Positions 1 to 11,092 of a stretch of DNA of 64,000 nt are shown piece after piece. Within the stretch, counting starts at the first letter, position 1; each line of letters opens with the position of its first letter. The translations under genes and the position numbers were made by a program. The DNA comes from Sphingobacteriales bacterium (lineage in GTDB: Bacteria; Bacteroidota; Bacteroidia; Chitinophagales; UBA2359), in the NCBI GenBank assembly GCA_016711295.1, contig JADJTE010000005.1, forward strand, positions 1-64,000. The letters are read 5' to 3'. The notes under the pieces are model-generated. The model did no database searches. It saw only the letters and a program-made list of their open reading frames with translations, and was not told the origin of the DNA.

Positions 1-3000
1 TGCCGCCTCATAGAAATAATCGAGTAATATTCGCCTTCCAATGTCATGAGGATTGCGACTATTTGCTACTAAAATTTGTAAGCAACATCAGTACAGTAAT
101 ATTCGCCTTCCAATGTCATGAGGATTGCGACAATGCGCGAGGCTAACCGCGCCATATAAATAGTTAGTAATATTCGCCTTCCAATGTCATGAGGATTGCG
201 ACGGTAAATCACCTTGGTCATCGGGGGTGATAACTCTGTAATATTCGCCTTCCAATGTCATGAGGATTGCGACACATGCTGTCATTCACATTCCCCTATC
301 CCAACAGCTAGTAATATTCGCCTTCCAATGTCATGAGGATTGCGACAATAATTACTTCGGTATTAAAGCCTCAAAAGCCTGCGTAATATTCGCCTTCCAA
401 TGTCATGAGGATTGCGACACCAATAGGGACAACGGACGATTTTATTATACATAGTAATATTCGCCTTCCAATGTCATGAGGATTGCGACCCCTCAAATAA
501 TTCGCCAACGGAATTATTTGAGTAAGTAATATTCGCCTTCCAATGTCATGAGGATTGCGACACATCTTCTCTTTTCTCGAAAAAAGCCTCATTCGTAATA
601 TTCGCCTTCCAATGTCATGAGGATTGCGACTTGTGGGTAAATACCTCACTTTCAAGAGAAGATCGATGTAATATTCGCCTTCCAATGTCATGAGGATTGC
701 GACCATCATGATGCGGGTGTTTGATCACTATATTTCTCTGTAATATTCGCCTTCCAATGTCATGAGGATTGCGACTCAAACCTATGTCAATTTGCAGCCT
801 GATAAAAATAGTAATATTCGCCTTCCAATGTCATGAGGATTGCGACAGGTAAGAATGAGGATAAGTATTCTAAATATTGCTTAGTAATATTCGCCTTCCA
901 ATGTCATGAGGATTGCGACAATTTTCCTCTCTTGGAGATCAGCACAGGTTCGATTGTAATATTCGCCTTCCAATGTCATGAGGATTGCGACGAAACTGCG
1001 AGGTATTTTTCCGGGCATTATGTAATATTCGCCTTCCAATGTCATGAGGATTGCGACCTTTCAAGAAGGCGTTTTCCTTCTTTGCTTGAGTAATATTCGC
1101 CTTCCAATGTCATGAGGATTGCGACTCTCTTCGCTGCTGTACCAAAAACAGCATGTATGGAGTAATATTCGCCTTCCAATGTCATGAGGATTGCGACCGC
1201 AAAAACCTGATTTGTCCTCACATTTGCTCCCGTAATATTCGCCTTCCAATGTCATGAGGATTGCGACCAAGGCTTAGGATCGATCTTAGTCTCTTTGTGG
1301 GTAAAGTAATATTCGCCTTCCAATGTCATGAGGATTGCGACGGATTATACAAAAGGCAGCCATCAGCAACAAAGACGGTAATATTCGCCTTCCAATGTCA
1401 TGAGGATTGCGACTGCGAAATTTTTTCTTTTTGGCTTTGATTTTGTGTAATATTCGCCTTCCAATGTCATGAGGATTGCGACAAGATGTTTTTTTTACTG
1501 TGGCTCAACTCCTGGTAATATTCGCCTTCCAATGTCATGAGGATTGCGACCTGTCAATCTTTGTTAAGGCTTTTACTACCTTTGTAATATTCGCCTTCCA
1601 ATGTCATGAGGATTGCGACATTAAAAGGCGACATTTGCACAAATTGGCTTGACGTGCAGTAATATTCGCCTTCCAATGTCATGAGGATTGCGACCGTATT
1701 TGTATATACCGCTCGCCAGCGGAGTTTTTTGTAATATTCGCCTTCCAATGTCATGAGGATTGCGACGGGCACTATAACTCGCCCTTTGGATAATGAAAAA
1801 TCGTAATATTCGCCTTCCAATGTCATGAGGATTGCGACCTTTTGTATAATCCACCGCTGATGAGGCAACTCATTGAGTAATATTCGCCTTCCAATGTCAT
1901 GAGGATTGCGACAGTTCCTCAGTCTTTCGCCCTCCTGGGAAAATCTTGTAATATTCGCCTTCCAATGTCATGAGGATTGCGACAGTAGTAAAGTTGTTGC
2001 CGTTTCTAAAATCAACACAAGTAATATTCGCCTTCCAATGTCATGAGGATTGCGACAATTCCCTATCAAAAGGGTTCTGAAACCCTTTTTTGGTAATATT
2101 CGCCTTCCAATGTCATGAGGATTGCGACTATTATTATCCAAAAGGAAGCACTGATTACAAAGTTAGTAATATTCGCCTTCCAATGTCATGAGGATTGCGA
2201 CTCTTAGAGGCTTTTACGGCGAAAGAGCCTAAGTGGTAATATTCGCCTTCCAATGTCATGAGGATTGCGACTTAGTATTGCGAAACACTGCAACAAGTTC
2301 CTTTTGTAATATTCGCCTTCCAATGTCATGAGGATTGCGACTTGAAATATGTTGAACCCCATAATCTCGATGTCTGGTAATATTCGCCTTCCAATGTCAT
2401 GAGGATTGCGACTGCCGAATCCGTAACTGACAAAGTGGCTTAGAGCTTTCGAATGTAATATTCGCCTTCCAATGTCATGAGGATTGCGACTATACCCACA
2501 AAGAGACTAAGATCGATCCTAAGTAATATTCGCCTTCCAATGTCATGAGGATTGCGACATGGAATAGTCCATTATTATAGGGAGTTGTGTCTTGTAATAT
2601 TCGCCTTCCAATGTCATGAGGATTGCGACAATGTTATTGATTTTGGTTGTATATAAAGGATCAGGTAATATTCGCCTTCCAATGTCATGAGGATTGCGAC
2701 CGTAAAAGAAATTAACTTTGCCCTTGAAAACTTAAAAGGTAATATTCGCCTTCCAATGTCATGAGGATTGCGACAGCGGAGCGGCTGAACCTGACACCCA
2801 CAACCACGAGTAATATTCGCCTTCCAATGTCATGAGGATTGCGACATGACAAAGCCGCCCAGAATTTAAAATTTTCTGGGTAATATTCGCCTTCCAATGT
2901 CATGAGGATTGCGACGGGAAGTTAGCAATCTCCGTCAAAAAATCCCTGCCGTAATATTCGCCTTCCAATGTCATGAGGATTGCGACGGTCTTCTTTTGAA

Positions 3001-4999
3001 AGCCCGAAAAATTTGCTTTGAGTAATATTCGCCTTCCAATGTCATGAGGATTGCGACATTCCAAAAGTGGCAAGCCTATGCTGCGAGTAATGGGTAATAT
3101 TCGCCTTCCAATGTCATGAGGATTGCGACACAGAAGAAAAAAATAGAAAAAAACAAGCCTTTCAAGTAATATTCGCCTTCCAATGTCATGAGGATTGCGA
3201 CTGGGATGAAGAGGGTGAATCATGAGAAATATGCAAATCGTAATATTCGCCTTCCAATGTCATGAGGATTGCGACCACTCTCTCACGAACCGTGACGGTT
3301 CGTGAAGTTAGCGTAATATTCGCCTTCCAATGTCATGAGGATTGCGACGGATAGTTGTGGAGACCGCTAAGAAACAGATTCCCAGTAATATTCGCCTTCC
3401 AATGTCATGAGGATTGCGACCGGTCGTCGTGAACGGGGGATTATTCGCTGGTCAGTAATATTCGCCTTCCAATGTCATGAGGATTGCGACTCACGGAAAC
3501 TTCCACGGTTACAACGGAGCTTCGCGTAATATTCGCCTTCCAATGTCATGAGGATTGCGACAGAAGTTAAAAAGACCGCACTCGTTTAAGGCGGCAAGTA
3601 ATATTCGCCTTCCAATGTCATGAGGATTGCGACCCTCGATAACCATAACCTTGTAAGGGTTGAAATGCAAGTAATATTCGCCTTCCAATGTCATGAGGAT
3701 TGCGACCGCGCTTTCATAGGCGAGGCAGCCTATCAAGAGAGTAATATTCGCCTTCCAATGTCATGAGGATTGCGACGGCAAAACATTTCAATTGCCACCC
3801 TCCGTCTCATCGGGTAATATTCGCCTTCCAATGTCATGAGGATTGCGACGATCTAGTGATAGACCCGAGGATAAGAGATTTTGGTAATATTCGCCTTCCA
3901 ATGTCATGAGGATTGCGACTTTTGACTTTATCAAAGGTGACACCTTCGAACTCCCCGTAATATTCGCCTTCCAATGTCATGAGGATTGCGACCATGTAAA
4001 AACTCATTCGAAAGGAGTCTGAAATGATGTAATATTCGCCTTCCAATGTCATGAGGATTGCGACCAATCCACTATTCCGATAGTTAGAATAGATTGACTG
4101 TAATATTCGCCTTCCAATGTCATGAGGATTGCGACAGTGGATTTTGCCAAAGACCTTTCTCCCATTTTTTGTAATATTCGCCTTCCAATGTCATGAGGAT
4201 TGCGACACCATTTTTTGAATGGCAGCCCGTAGCTTCGATGGTAATATTCGCCTTCCAATGTCATGAGGATTGCGACACTTCCAATTTGCATGGCTGTTCC
4301 AGACCTCTTGCAGCGGTAATATTCGCCTTCCAATGTCATGAGGATTGCGACATAATTTTTCCCTAGATCGCCTCCCCGAGGTGATCGAGTAATATTCGCC
4401 TTCCAATGTCATGAGGATTGCGACTTGCCGTGACTGCGTTGAATCCGCAGTTTAATGTTGCAGGTAATATTCGCCTTCCAATGTCATGAGGATTGCGACT
4501 GGAAAGCATTCGTGGCAGCAAATCCTAGCCAGGTAATATTCGCCTTCCAATGTCATGAGGATTGCGACAACAATTGGTAATGAGGAACTACCCCTTACCA
4601 AAGTAATATTCGCCTTCCAATGTCATGAGGATTGCGACGGTAACTTCACGAACCGTCACGGTTCGTGAAAGAGGTAATATTCGCCTTCCAATGTCATGAG
4701 GATTGCGACGGACGACCAAGAGTTGGCAAAGTTAGATGCCAAAATGGTAATATTCGCCTTCCAATGTCATGAGGATTGCGACGCTCTTAATTTTAGTGCC
4801 TTTGAACCCAACATGAGTAATATTCGCCTTCCAATGTCATGAGGATTGCGACTAGTTTAACGCCCTGTTATATAATTGCCTTTATTGTCCTGTAATATTC
4901 GCCTTCCAATGTCATGAGGATTGCGACTACGGATTATAGAGAAAGCACCCATCAACGGTGTTAGTAATATTCGCCTTCCAATGTCATGAGGATTGCGAC
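1..4999. CRISPR. Large CRISPR array, 70 repeats, truncated at left window edge
   Basis: A 36-nt direct repeat begins GTAATATTCGCC and ends GAGGATTGCGAC. I located 70 copies, the first at 24-59 and the last at 4964-4999, and saw no sequence variation among them. There are 69 complete spacers of 30-42 nt (mean about 35.6). Bases 1-23 are the end of a further spacer, so the array continues to the left. Variable spacers averaging over 35 nt are more typical of type I or III systems than of the 30-nt spacers of types II and VI-B; this is inference only, since no cas gene is in the window. Neither end shows a degenerate repeat, so leader side and transcription direction cannot be decided. Short ORFs here are read-through of repeats (the peptide phrase RNPHDIGRRIL recurs) and are not genes. 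Confidence 0.99.
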
Positions 5000-5042
5000 A
5001 AGTTAACTCCATACTGTTCAGCCCCAAAATGCGTTAAAATAC

Positions 5043-5084
5043 TTAGGCGGTAGCAACACCATGCTCGATGCCGCTACCGCCTAA
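5043..5084. repeat. 12-bp perfect inverted repeat beside the CRISPR array
   Basis: Arms TTAGGCGGTAGC (5043-5054) and its reverse complement (5073-5084) enclose an 18-nt loop, 43 bp after the last CRISPR repeat. No T-run follows on either strand, so it does not look like a simple terminator. It could be a protein-binding site or part of a structured transcript. Confidence 0.7.
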
Positions 5085-5095
5085 ACTCATTTGTG

Positions 5096-5181
5096 CCGCG
5101 CATTTATCCTTGCGCATAAGGTAGCGCGGAATAGAATACGTTAGACCCCATTCGCTACCCCAAGCCCTTTGTGGCTTAGGG
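5096..5181. repeat. Two further hairpins in the CRISPR flank
   Basis: Arms CCGCGC (5096-5101) and GCGCGG (5124-5129) enclose a second small hairpin with arms CCTT/AAGG (5108-5111, 5118-5121). A separate hairpin has arms at 5158-5166 and 5173-5181 with one mismatch. With the 12-bp inverted repeat before them and the terminator-like hairpin after them, nearly the whole flank can fold. Confidence 0.5.
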
Positions 5182-5224
5182 CAAATAGATACTGCTTGCG
5201 ATGGCGTTTAGCGCAAAATAAAAT

Positions 5225-5269
5225 ATCGGCATCAACTTGCATGCGCGGGCGCATAAAGTCAATGCCGAT
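5225..5269 (-). terminator. Putative terminator of the CHU_C protein gene
   Basis: Arms ATCGGCAT (5225-5232) and ATGCCGAT (5262-5269) enclose an inner hairpin with arms 5241-5246 and 5249-5254. Read on the minus strand the stem is followed by ATTTTATTTT. It lies 23 bp past the stop of the minus-strand gene ending at 5292. Confidence 0.55.
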
Positions 5270-5291
5270 GTTTTGTTAGAGCCGTATAGCC

Positions 5292-7869
5292 TTAGCGCAC
5301 TAAGGTAATATTGCCTTTTTGCTTGCGCAATGTAGGGTCGCCGATATGCCGAAATTCGACATAATAGGCATATACGCCTACATCTTGGTCGGTATCGTTA
5401 TAGCGTCCGTCCCAACCTTTGCCTTGTGGGTCATTGGTACTGCTATATAGTTCTTTGCCCCAACGGTTAAATACCTCAAAGCGCACAATTTCGGCAATAT
5501 CGCGTCCTACGGGCAGCAGAAAATCGTTAATGCCGTCGCCATTGGGCGAAAACCCCGATGCTACAAGTAATATGGGGGGCAATATAGCAGGTACGGTGAC
5601 AGAGGCAGTAGCCGTACAGCCCGCCGTGGGGGTAGTAACGGTGACGGTATAGGTCGTGGTTTGTAAGGGCGTAACAATGGGATTGGGCGAATTGACATCG
5701 CTTAGGCGGTCGGCGGGCGACCATAAGTAGGACGACCCCGCAGGCGCACCGCCCACAGCAAGCGATACGCTGCCGCCTTGTACTACGGTATCGGGTTGCT
5801 CGATGACGATATTGGGCGATACATCTAAGGTAAACGTAACAGCGTCAGTAGCCGTACAGCCTTCAGCATCGGTGACAGTGACAGTATAAGTATAATTGCC
5901 TGCTGTGGTGGCGGTATAATCAAGTGTCGGATTGGCGGTGCTTGGGCCACTTAGCCCCGTAGCGGGCGACCAAGCGTAGGTAGCTCCTGTTGTGGCGGTT
6001 TCGCCTAATATGATATTGATATTGCTGCAAGCGGTTTGGTCGTTGCCCGCTGCTACGGTGGGGCTACTGACGTTGATGCTGATAGCAGCGGTTTGGCTGC
6101 AACTACCCGTAGCAGCTACGACATTATATGTAATGGGCGCAGTAGCTGTAACGGTGGGGTTGGGGCAGTTGGAGCAGCTCAATCCCGTAGCGGGCGTAAT
6201 GGTATAGTTGGCGGCGTTGCCCAAGGTCAAACTAAGTTGTTCGCCATTGCAGAGGGTATAGCTTTGGTCGACCAAGCCCAAATCGTTGGTACCTACATTG
6301 ACCGTAACAGTATAGTTAAATTCACAGCCATTGAGGTTGCGCAACAATAGATTATATACCGTTGTTTCGGTGCCAGTGAACGTAGGGTTGAAGCAATCGG
6401 TACAACTCAAACCTGTGGCGGGTGTCCATACGGGGAAAAAACCGCCCGACGCACTCAATGTTAGTATGCCTCCTTCGCAGACAGTGTATTCGGGCGGCAC
6501 AACAGGATTAAAGGTATCGTCCATATTGATTTGGGCATAGGTAGTATCGATACAAGGTCCTATATTGCCAATAATCATGTATTGGGTGCTTTGGGCAGGT
6601 GTGGCAATAGGTGTGGCACCCGTGTTGCTACTCAATCCGTCGGGCGGCGACCATTGGTAGCTAATAGCTCCTGTGGCTAAAAACTGTACGGGTGTGCCTT
6701 GGCAAATATTGGTCGAAGGCGGCACTACATCAACCGTTATTCCATCTTGTATATACAGCGTAACGCTATCTAATAAACCACTGCTACACAATCCCTGATT
6801 GGTAATATTGATTCTAACGCTTTCTATGCCTTCTTCTATGCCATCGGCTAAGGGGGCTACTAATACTTGGGCGGTAGTATCGCCAGGATAGACAATGATG
6901 CTGTCAGGTACAGACGTAAAATCTAAACCGTTAGTGGCAGTTCCGCTCACGTCGAAATAGATAACCACCGTATCTTGGGGGGCAATATCGAGGTCGAAAT
7001 TAATCAAGCCATCGACGCAACCCTCTATGGCATTAGCAAAGCCTGCATCGGCGAGTGTAGTAGTAGCACTTACATCAATGCTGCTGGTTTTGAGCGAACC
7101 GGCTTGTATAAATACACCTGAATCCCAAGGTTGTGTCCAAGTCATCGGCAACTACAAGGCGAAGCCTATAGGTCTCGCAGGGGATCATGGCTACTTTGGC
7201 TTCCAAAACCACTGTAAAGCCGTCGTAACGGATATAATAATCGTCGGAGGCTGACAAACCCGCTCCGCCAGGACCATTGTCTACGTAATATTCTGGATTG
7301 TCTACGTCATTGACGTTGTTGATAGACACAACTGTAGTAGTGCCAGGCAACAAAGCGATGTTTTGGAATGGTACGCCAGGACCTTCAATATAGAAGGCAA
7401 ATACATCGTTAAAACTACCTACAAATTCGAGGTATTCTTCCGACCCGAATACATAATTAAATTTGAGCGTATCGGAAGCAGCTTGCACATCAAAACTTAC
7501 CGAACAAGCATCTTGCGTGCCCATTACACCGGGAATATTGTCCAAGTCAGCATCGCCGCCATTACCATTGCCCGTAGCGGCTACATCTATTGTGTTGGGA
7601 CCGGCAGCATCGGCAGCTGTGCCCGAAGTTAAGATTAAACCTGCGCCCATACCCACGTTGCAGTCGGGACAGGAAAACCAACCGTAAGCCTCGTCAGGGC
7701 AGTCGAATTGGATATTACTGACCAAAACGCCCTCGCCTGCCAGCGATTGTATCAGGGTTTCGTCGTCAAGCGAGGTATCGACGATAAGTTGTGCCCATGC
7801 TGGTATGGGCATAGCCATATATCCAATAAAAAAGATAATAAGGCAGAAATAATAGTAAGATTGTTTCAT
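5292..7869 (-). CDS. Secreted choice-of-anchor L / Ig-like protein with type B T9SS sorting domain (frameshifted)
   Basis: A large cell-surface or secreted protein. It starts with a signal peptide ending near PAWA-Q, followed by a choice-of-anchor L domain (motif FNYVFGSEEYLEFVG), then several PKD/Ig-like repeats rich in 'tracked' Thr/Ala/Pro and conserved Cys, and ends in a gliding-motility-type CHU_C domain (GFSPNGDGINDFLLPVG ... FNRWGKELY), which is the type B signal for the type IX secretion system. The frame changes near 7129-7136: the upstream frame (7869 down to 7075) continues domain L up to DDLDTT, while the expected WDSGVFIQAGS lies in the frame of 7151-5292. Removing one T from CCTTGG restores one protein of about 858 residues. 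Adhesion or gliding is the usual role of such proteins; the ligand is unknown. Confidence 0.85.
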
Positions 7870-7915
7870 GTGATATAGATAATGGTCAAAAGGGTTCGCG
7901 CGGTAAAAATGGAAA

Positions 7916-7923
7916 CAAAGTTA
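7916..7923 (-). promoter_or_regulatory. Candidate -7 box for the CHU_C gene
   Basis: Minus-strand TAACTTTG fits the Bacteroidota TAnnTTTG box, 47 bp before the ATG. I found no well-spaced -33 TTG, so confidence is modest. Confidence 0.4.
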
Positions 7924-8326
7924 GGGTAAATAGTGCAAATTATAACGTTTTGTTTTTTTTTATTGTGTTGTCGGTAAAATTGTAGGCTTGTTAATCGTTT
8001 TTTACGACACAATTTAATATTAAAATAAATACAATATTTAAATGATGGTTTTTTTCAAAAAATCCACTAAAAACAAGGAAAAACAATTAATAATACGCTA
8101 CTGAATCGGCTATGGTTGCTTTAAATAAGCATGGGTATTGCTGCCTTATTCTAATGTTTCGCAATGCGTGGCTGCTGTTTAGCAGCAAATAGTCATTTTA
8201 CAGCCTAATTTGTGACGTTAAACGGCAATAGGTGTCGAAATATTGCTTATCTTACCGCCCTAAATTGGGTGGAAAGTTTTATTCCGCCCTTACCTCGTTT
8301 CCTTCTTATTTTTTGCCCAACAAACA
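7924..8326. other. AT-rich divergent intergenic region, no gene seen
   Basis: This stretch separates the minus-strand CHU_C gene from the plus-strand dynamin gene. It is AT-rich with poly-T and poly-A runs, has no convincing ORF or repeat, and presumably holds the promoters of both genes. Confidence 0.5.
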
Positions 8327-10056
8327 ATGCCCACACATCTTTTCGATAGTCAATATGAGCAATACAAAAGCGTTATTGACAATATATTCAAAGAGCTACA
8401 CGACCTAACCCTGCACATACGCCAAGACAAAATGGCATCGATTGTCACTGAAATACGCGCCCGCCTGAGCGAGCCGTTTTTGTTTGTCATAGTTGGCGAG
8501 GTCAAGGTAGGCAAGAGCAGCTTTGTCAATGCCCTGCTCGAAACCGACAAGGAGGTGTGCAAAGTAGCCCCCGACCCTTGTACCGATACAATACAACAAA
8601 TCGTATATGGCGAAACCGAAAACACACTCCTCATCAGCGAACACCTACGCAAACTGACGCTGCCCATAGACATACTCAAAAAAATAGCCATCGTAGATAC
8701 GCCAGGCACCAATACTGTATTAGAACACCATACCGAAATTACCGAAAAATTTATTCCCAGTAGCGACCTCATCATCTTTGTATTTGAGGCGAAAAATCCG
8801 TATCGACAATCGGCGTGGCAGTTTTTTGACTATGTGAGCAAGGAATGGCGCAAAAAAGTAGTGTTTGTATTGCAGCAATGCGATGTGATGGAACCCGACG
8901 ATTTGGAAATCAATAAAAAAGGCGTTATCCAATATGCTATCCAGCGCGGGCTAAACGACCCTAAACTGTTTTGCGTATCGGCAAAACTCGAACAAAAAGG
9001 CGATACTGCCAATAGCGGTTTTGCCGAAATGCGCCAATTTATCCGCGAATCGGTAACGGGCGGCAATAATATGCGCCTAAAAATACAAAGTTTAATCAAT
9101 ACGTCTCAACACATTACCGATACCATCAAACAAGGTTTGGACGAGCGCAACCGCCGCATGTTGGACGATACCGTATTTCGCAACCGCGTGAAAACGCTGT
9201 TAGACCATGCCGAAACTAAATCGGGCGAACAAGTGCAAAGCCTCGTCGAGACCGTAACCGACGAATACGACAAAGTGACGCGCAATATCCGATTCGAGTT
9301 CGAGCAGGGTCTGGGCTTGTTTAGTTTGCTCAAAAAATCGATTTGGTCTATTTGGGACGACAAGCAAAGCATGAAACAATGGATTAGCGATATAGCTGCC
9401 AAAATAGAACATACCCTAAAACCTGCCTTAGAACGCAAAATGCGCGACGGCGTAGTGAATATATCCGACAGCATCAGACAAATGGCGGAAATCATCGACC
9501 TCGAAGTGCAGAAAAACAAAGCGGCTTCGGTGCACCAAAACCGCCAAATTTTTGGCGATATTGCCGACAAACGCCAAGAGAAATTAGAGGCTTTGCAGCA
9601 ACAATTGCAACGCATGTTGTCCGAAAAAGAGAGTTTTGTCAATACGCAAGCCTTGCGCCAAAGCGAAGCTATTATGCCCAATATCACCTTGGGCGGCTCG
9701 CTGGCAGTTATCGGGGCTATCTTGGCGGGCGTTACGCATACGGTGATGCTTGATGTGACGGGTGGTATTTTGTCGGTGGTGGGTTTGACGGTGGCGGGCA
9801 TCGTCACGGCGTTTAAGCGCAACAAAATAGGAGCGCAGTTCGACGAACAGATAGCCGAAGGCAGAAGCAACCTACTCGAACAAATAGACGAAAAGCTAAA
9901 AGCCTACGTGCGCGAAATCAAACACAAGATAGACAATAATTTTTCGAGTTTGATGCATTTGTTAAAGAGGAACAACAACAATTAGCCGATTTACAACTCC
10001 GCTATGAGGCAATAGACCAAAAATTCAAACAGTTGAGCCGCGAGTTAGAATTGTAG
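8327..10056 (+). CDS. Bacterial dynamin-family GTPase (frameshift near C-terminus)
   Basis: A dynamin-like GTPase, a class that binds and remodels membranes. The P-loop GEVKVGKSS is at residues 57-65 and the G3 motif DTPG at 124-127; the G4 position reads QQCD rather than the classical TKxD. A long helical middle region is followed by two adjacent hydrophobic helices (about residues 455-495) that form the membrane paddle, then a helical tail. The open frame ends at 9985 with RNNNN, but the +1 frame continues cleanly as a coiled-coil tail (EEQQQLADLQLRYEAIDQ) to a TAG at 10054-10056. Adding one T to the T5 run at 9940-9944 joins them, so the true protein is probably about 575 residues. Bacterial dynamins are linked to membrane repair and sometimes phage resistance; the nearby CRISPR is suggestive at most. 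Confidence 0.88.
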
Positions 10057-10110
10057 TATCCACAGCACGAATAAGCTACAACTGAGCGAAATTGCGAAAT
10101 ATTCAACCAT

Positions 10111-10917
10111 CTATTGGCGCAAAACACCTGCTTCGCGTCCCCAATAATACAATAGCTGAATACCTATGCCCCACCATTGTATGGTGCTTGTATCGCTGTG
10201 GCTGCTTTCTATCGCTAAGTTAGAACTGTTAATTTTGTAATGGTTTTCGGTATGTAGCGTACTGCTCATATAATCGGCTTTTAGCCCTAAACCCCAGCGT
10301 TTGAACAGCGTATAGCGCACTGCCAAGGCTCCCGAAAACGCCAGACTCCACGTTGCACCGCTATTTATCTGTGCTGCAAAGGGGTTTTCGCCCGCAGTAA
10401 CACCATAATATCCCGTCAAATCGTAGTCGGTAGATGGTGTATACAAGCTACCGCCTTGTGCGTATATATCAACCGCAAGGGCGCGTTCGGCAAACGATAA
10501 GCCGCCTCCCAGACCCAAATAAAGGTTTTGCGGTATTTTTGTCTGCTGTTCGGGTACGGTGACTCTTAGGTAATCGCCGGGCAATTGCTCGTCCGTACCC
10601 CGCACCAATCTATCATTGAGCCACTGCCCAAAGGCATCGCTCACGCCCTTTGCCGTAGCCGACAAGCAAAGGTATTTATGCAGCCGTACCGATGCTGTCA
10701 TATCAAGCCCCAAACCTATATTGCTTAGGTCGGAGTTGTAATGGTTGCCCCCTATACCCACCATACCTATATTGAGGCTGATGGCGTGGCGCGGGTAGCG
10801 CATCAAGTAGGGGTCGATTTTAGTAGTTTCGTCTTGTTCGTATAAGGTTTCGGGCTGCGCCCTTGCCGTACTAACAGCGAAAAATAGCAGCATTATTAGG
10901 TTAGCAAGGCGATACAT
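10111..10917 (-). CDS. Outer-membrane beta-barrel protein, function unknown
   Basis: A 268-residue protein with a signal peptide (MYRLANLIMLLFFAVSTARA-Q). It is rich in alternating hydrophobic and polar strands with many Gly/Tyr/Trp residues, and ends with a strand-like segment (GIGIQLLYYW), as in porin-type outer-membrane proteins. I recognise no specific family. It converges on the dynamin gene, 54 bp away, and stands alone. Confidence 0.7.
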   Translation of the reverse strand: MYRLANLIMLLFFAVSTARAQPETLYEQDETTKIDPYLMRYPRHAISLNIGMVGIGGNHYNSDLSNIGLGLDMTASVRLHKYLCLSATAKGVSDAFGQWLNDRLVRGTDEQLPGDYLRVTVPEQQTKIPQNLYLGLGGGLSFAERALAVDIYAQGGSLYTPSTDYDLTGYYGVTAGENPFAAQINSGATWSLAFSGALAVRYTLFKRWGLGLKADYMSSTLHTENHYKINSSNLAIESSHSDTSTIQWWGIGIQLLYYWGREAGVLRQ

Positions 10918-11092
10918 GGAGTTGTTTTTTTTATTTGATTCTTTTGCTGGTAGTTTGGATTTCGACTGCTGAAATATCAGAAGGGCTGTGAGATGGGGTA
11001 AGAATAAAATAGCAATAGGTTTCAGTAGGTCAAGTAAAATCTTGGAGTAGTTTATGTATTTTTTGATATGTATTTCAGTGAAAACCTCGTAT

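Noticed and set aside
260..4412. Many ORFs of 60-110 codons inside the CRISPR array
   Set aside because: They are read-through of the 36-nt repeat in open frames; the same peptide phrases recur once per repeat.
8327..10056. Dynamin as part of a defence island with the CRISPR array
   Set aside because: The CHU_C gene and a large gap lie between them, and no other defence gene is present; proximity alone is weak.
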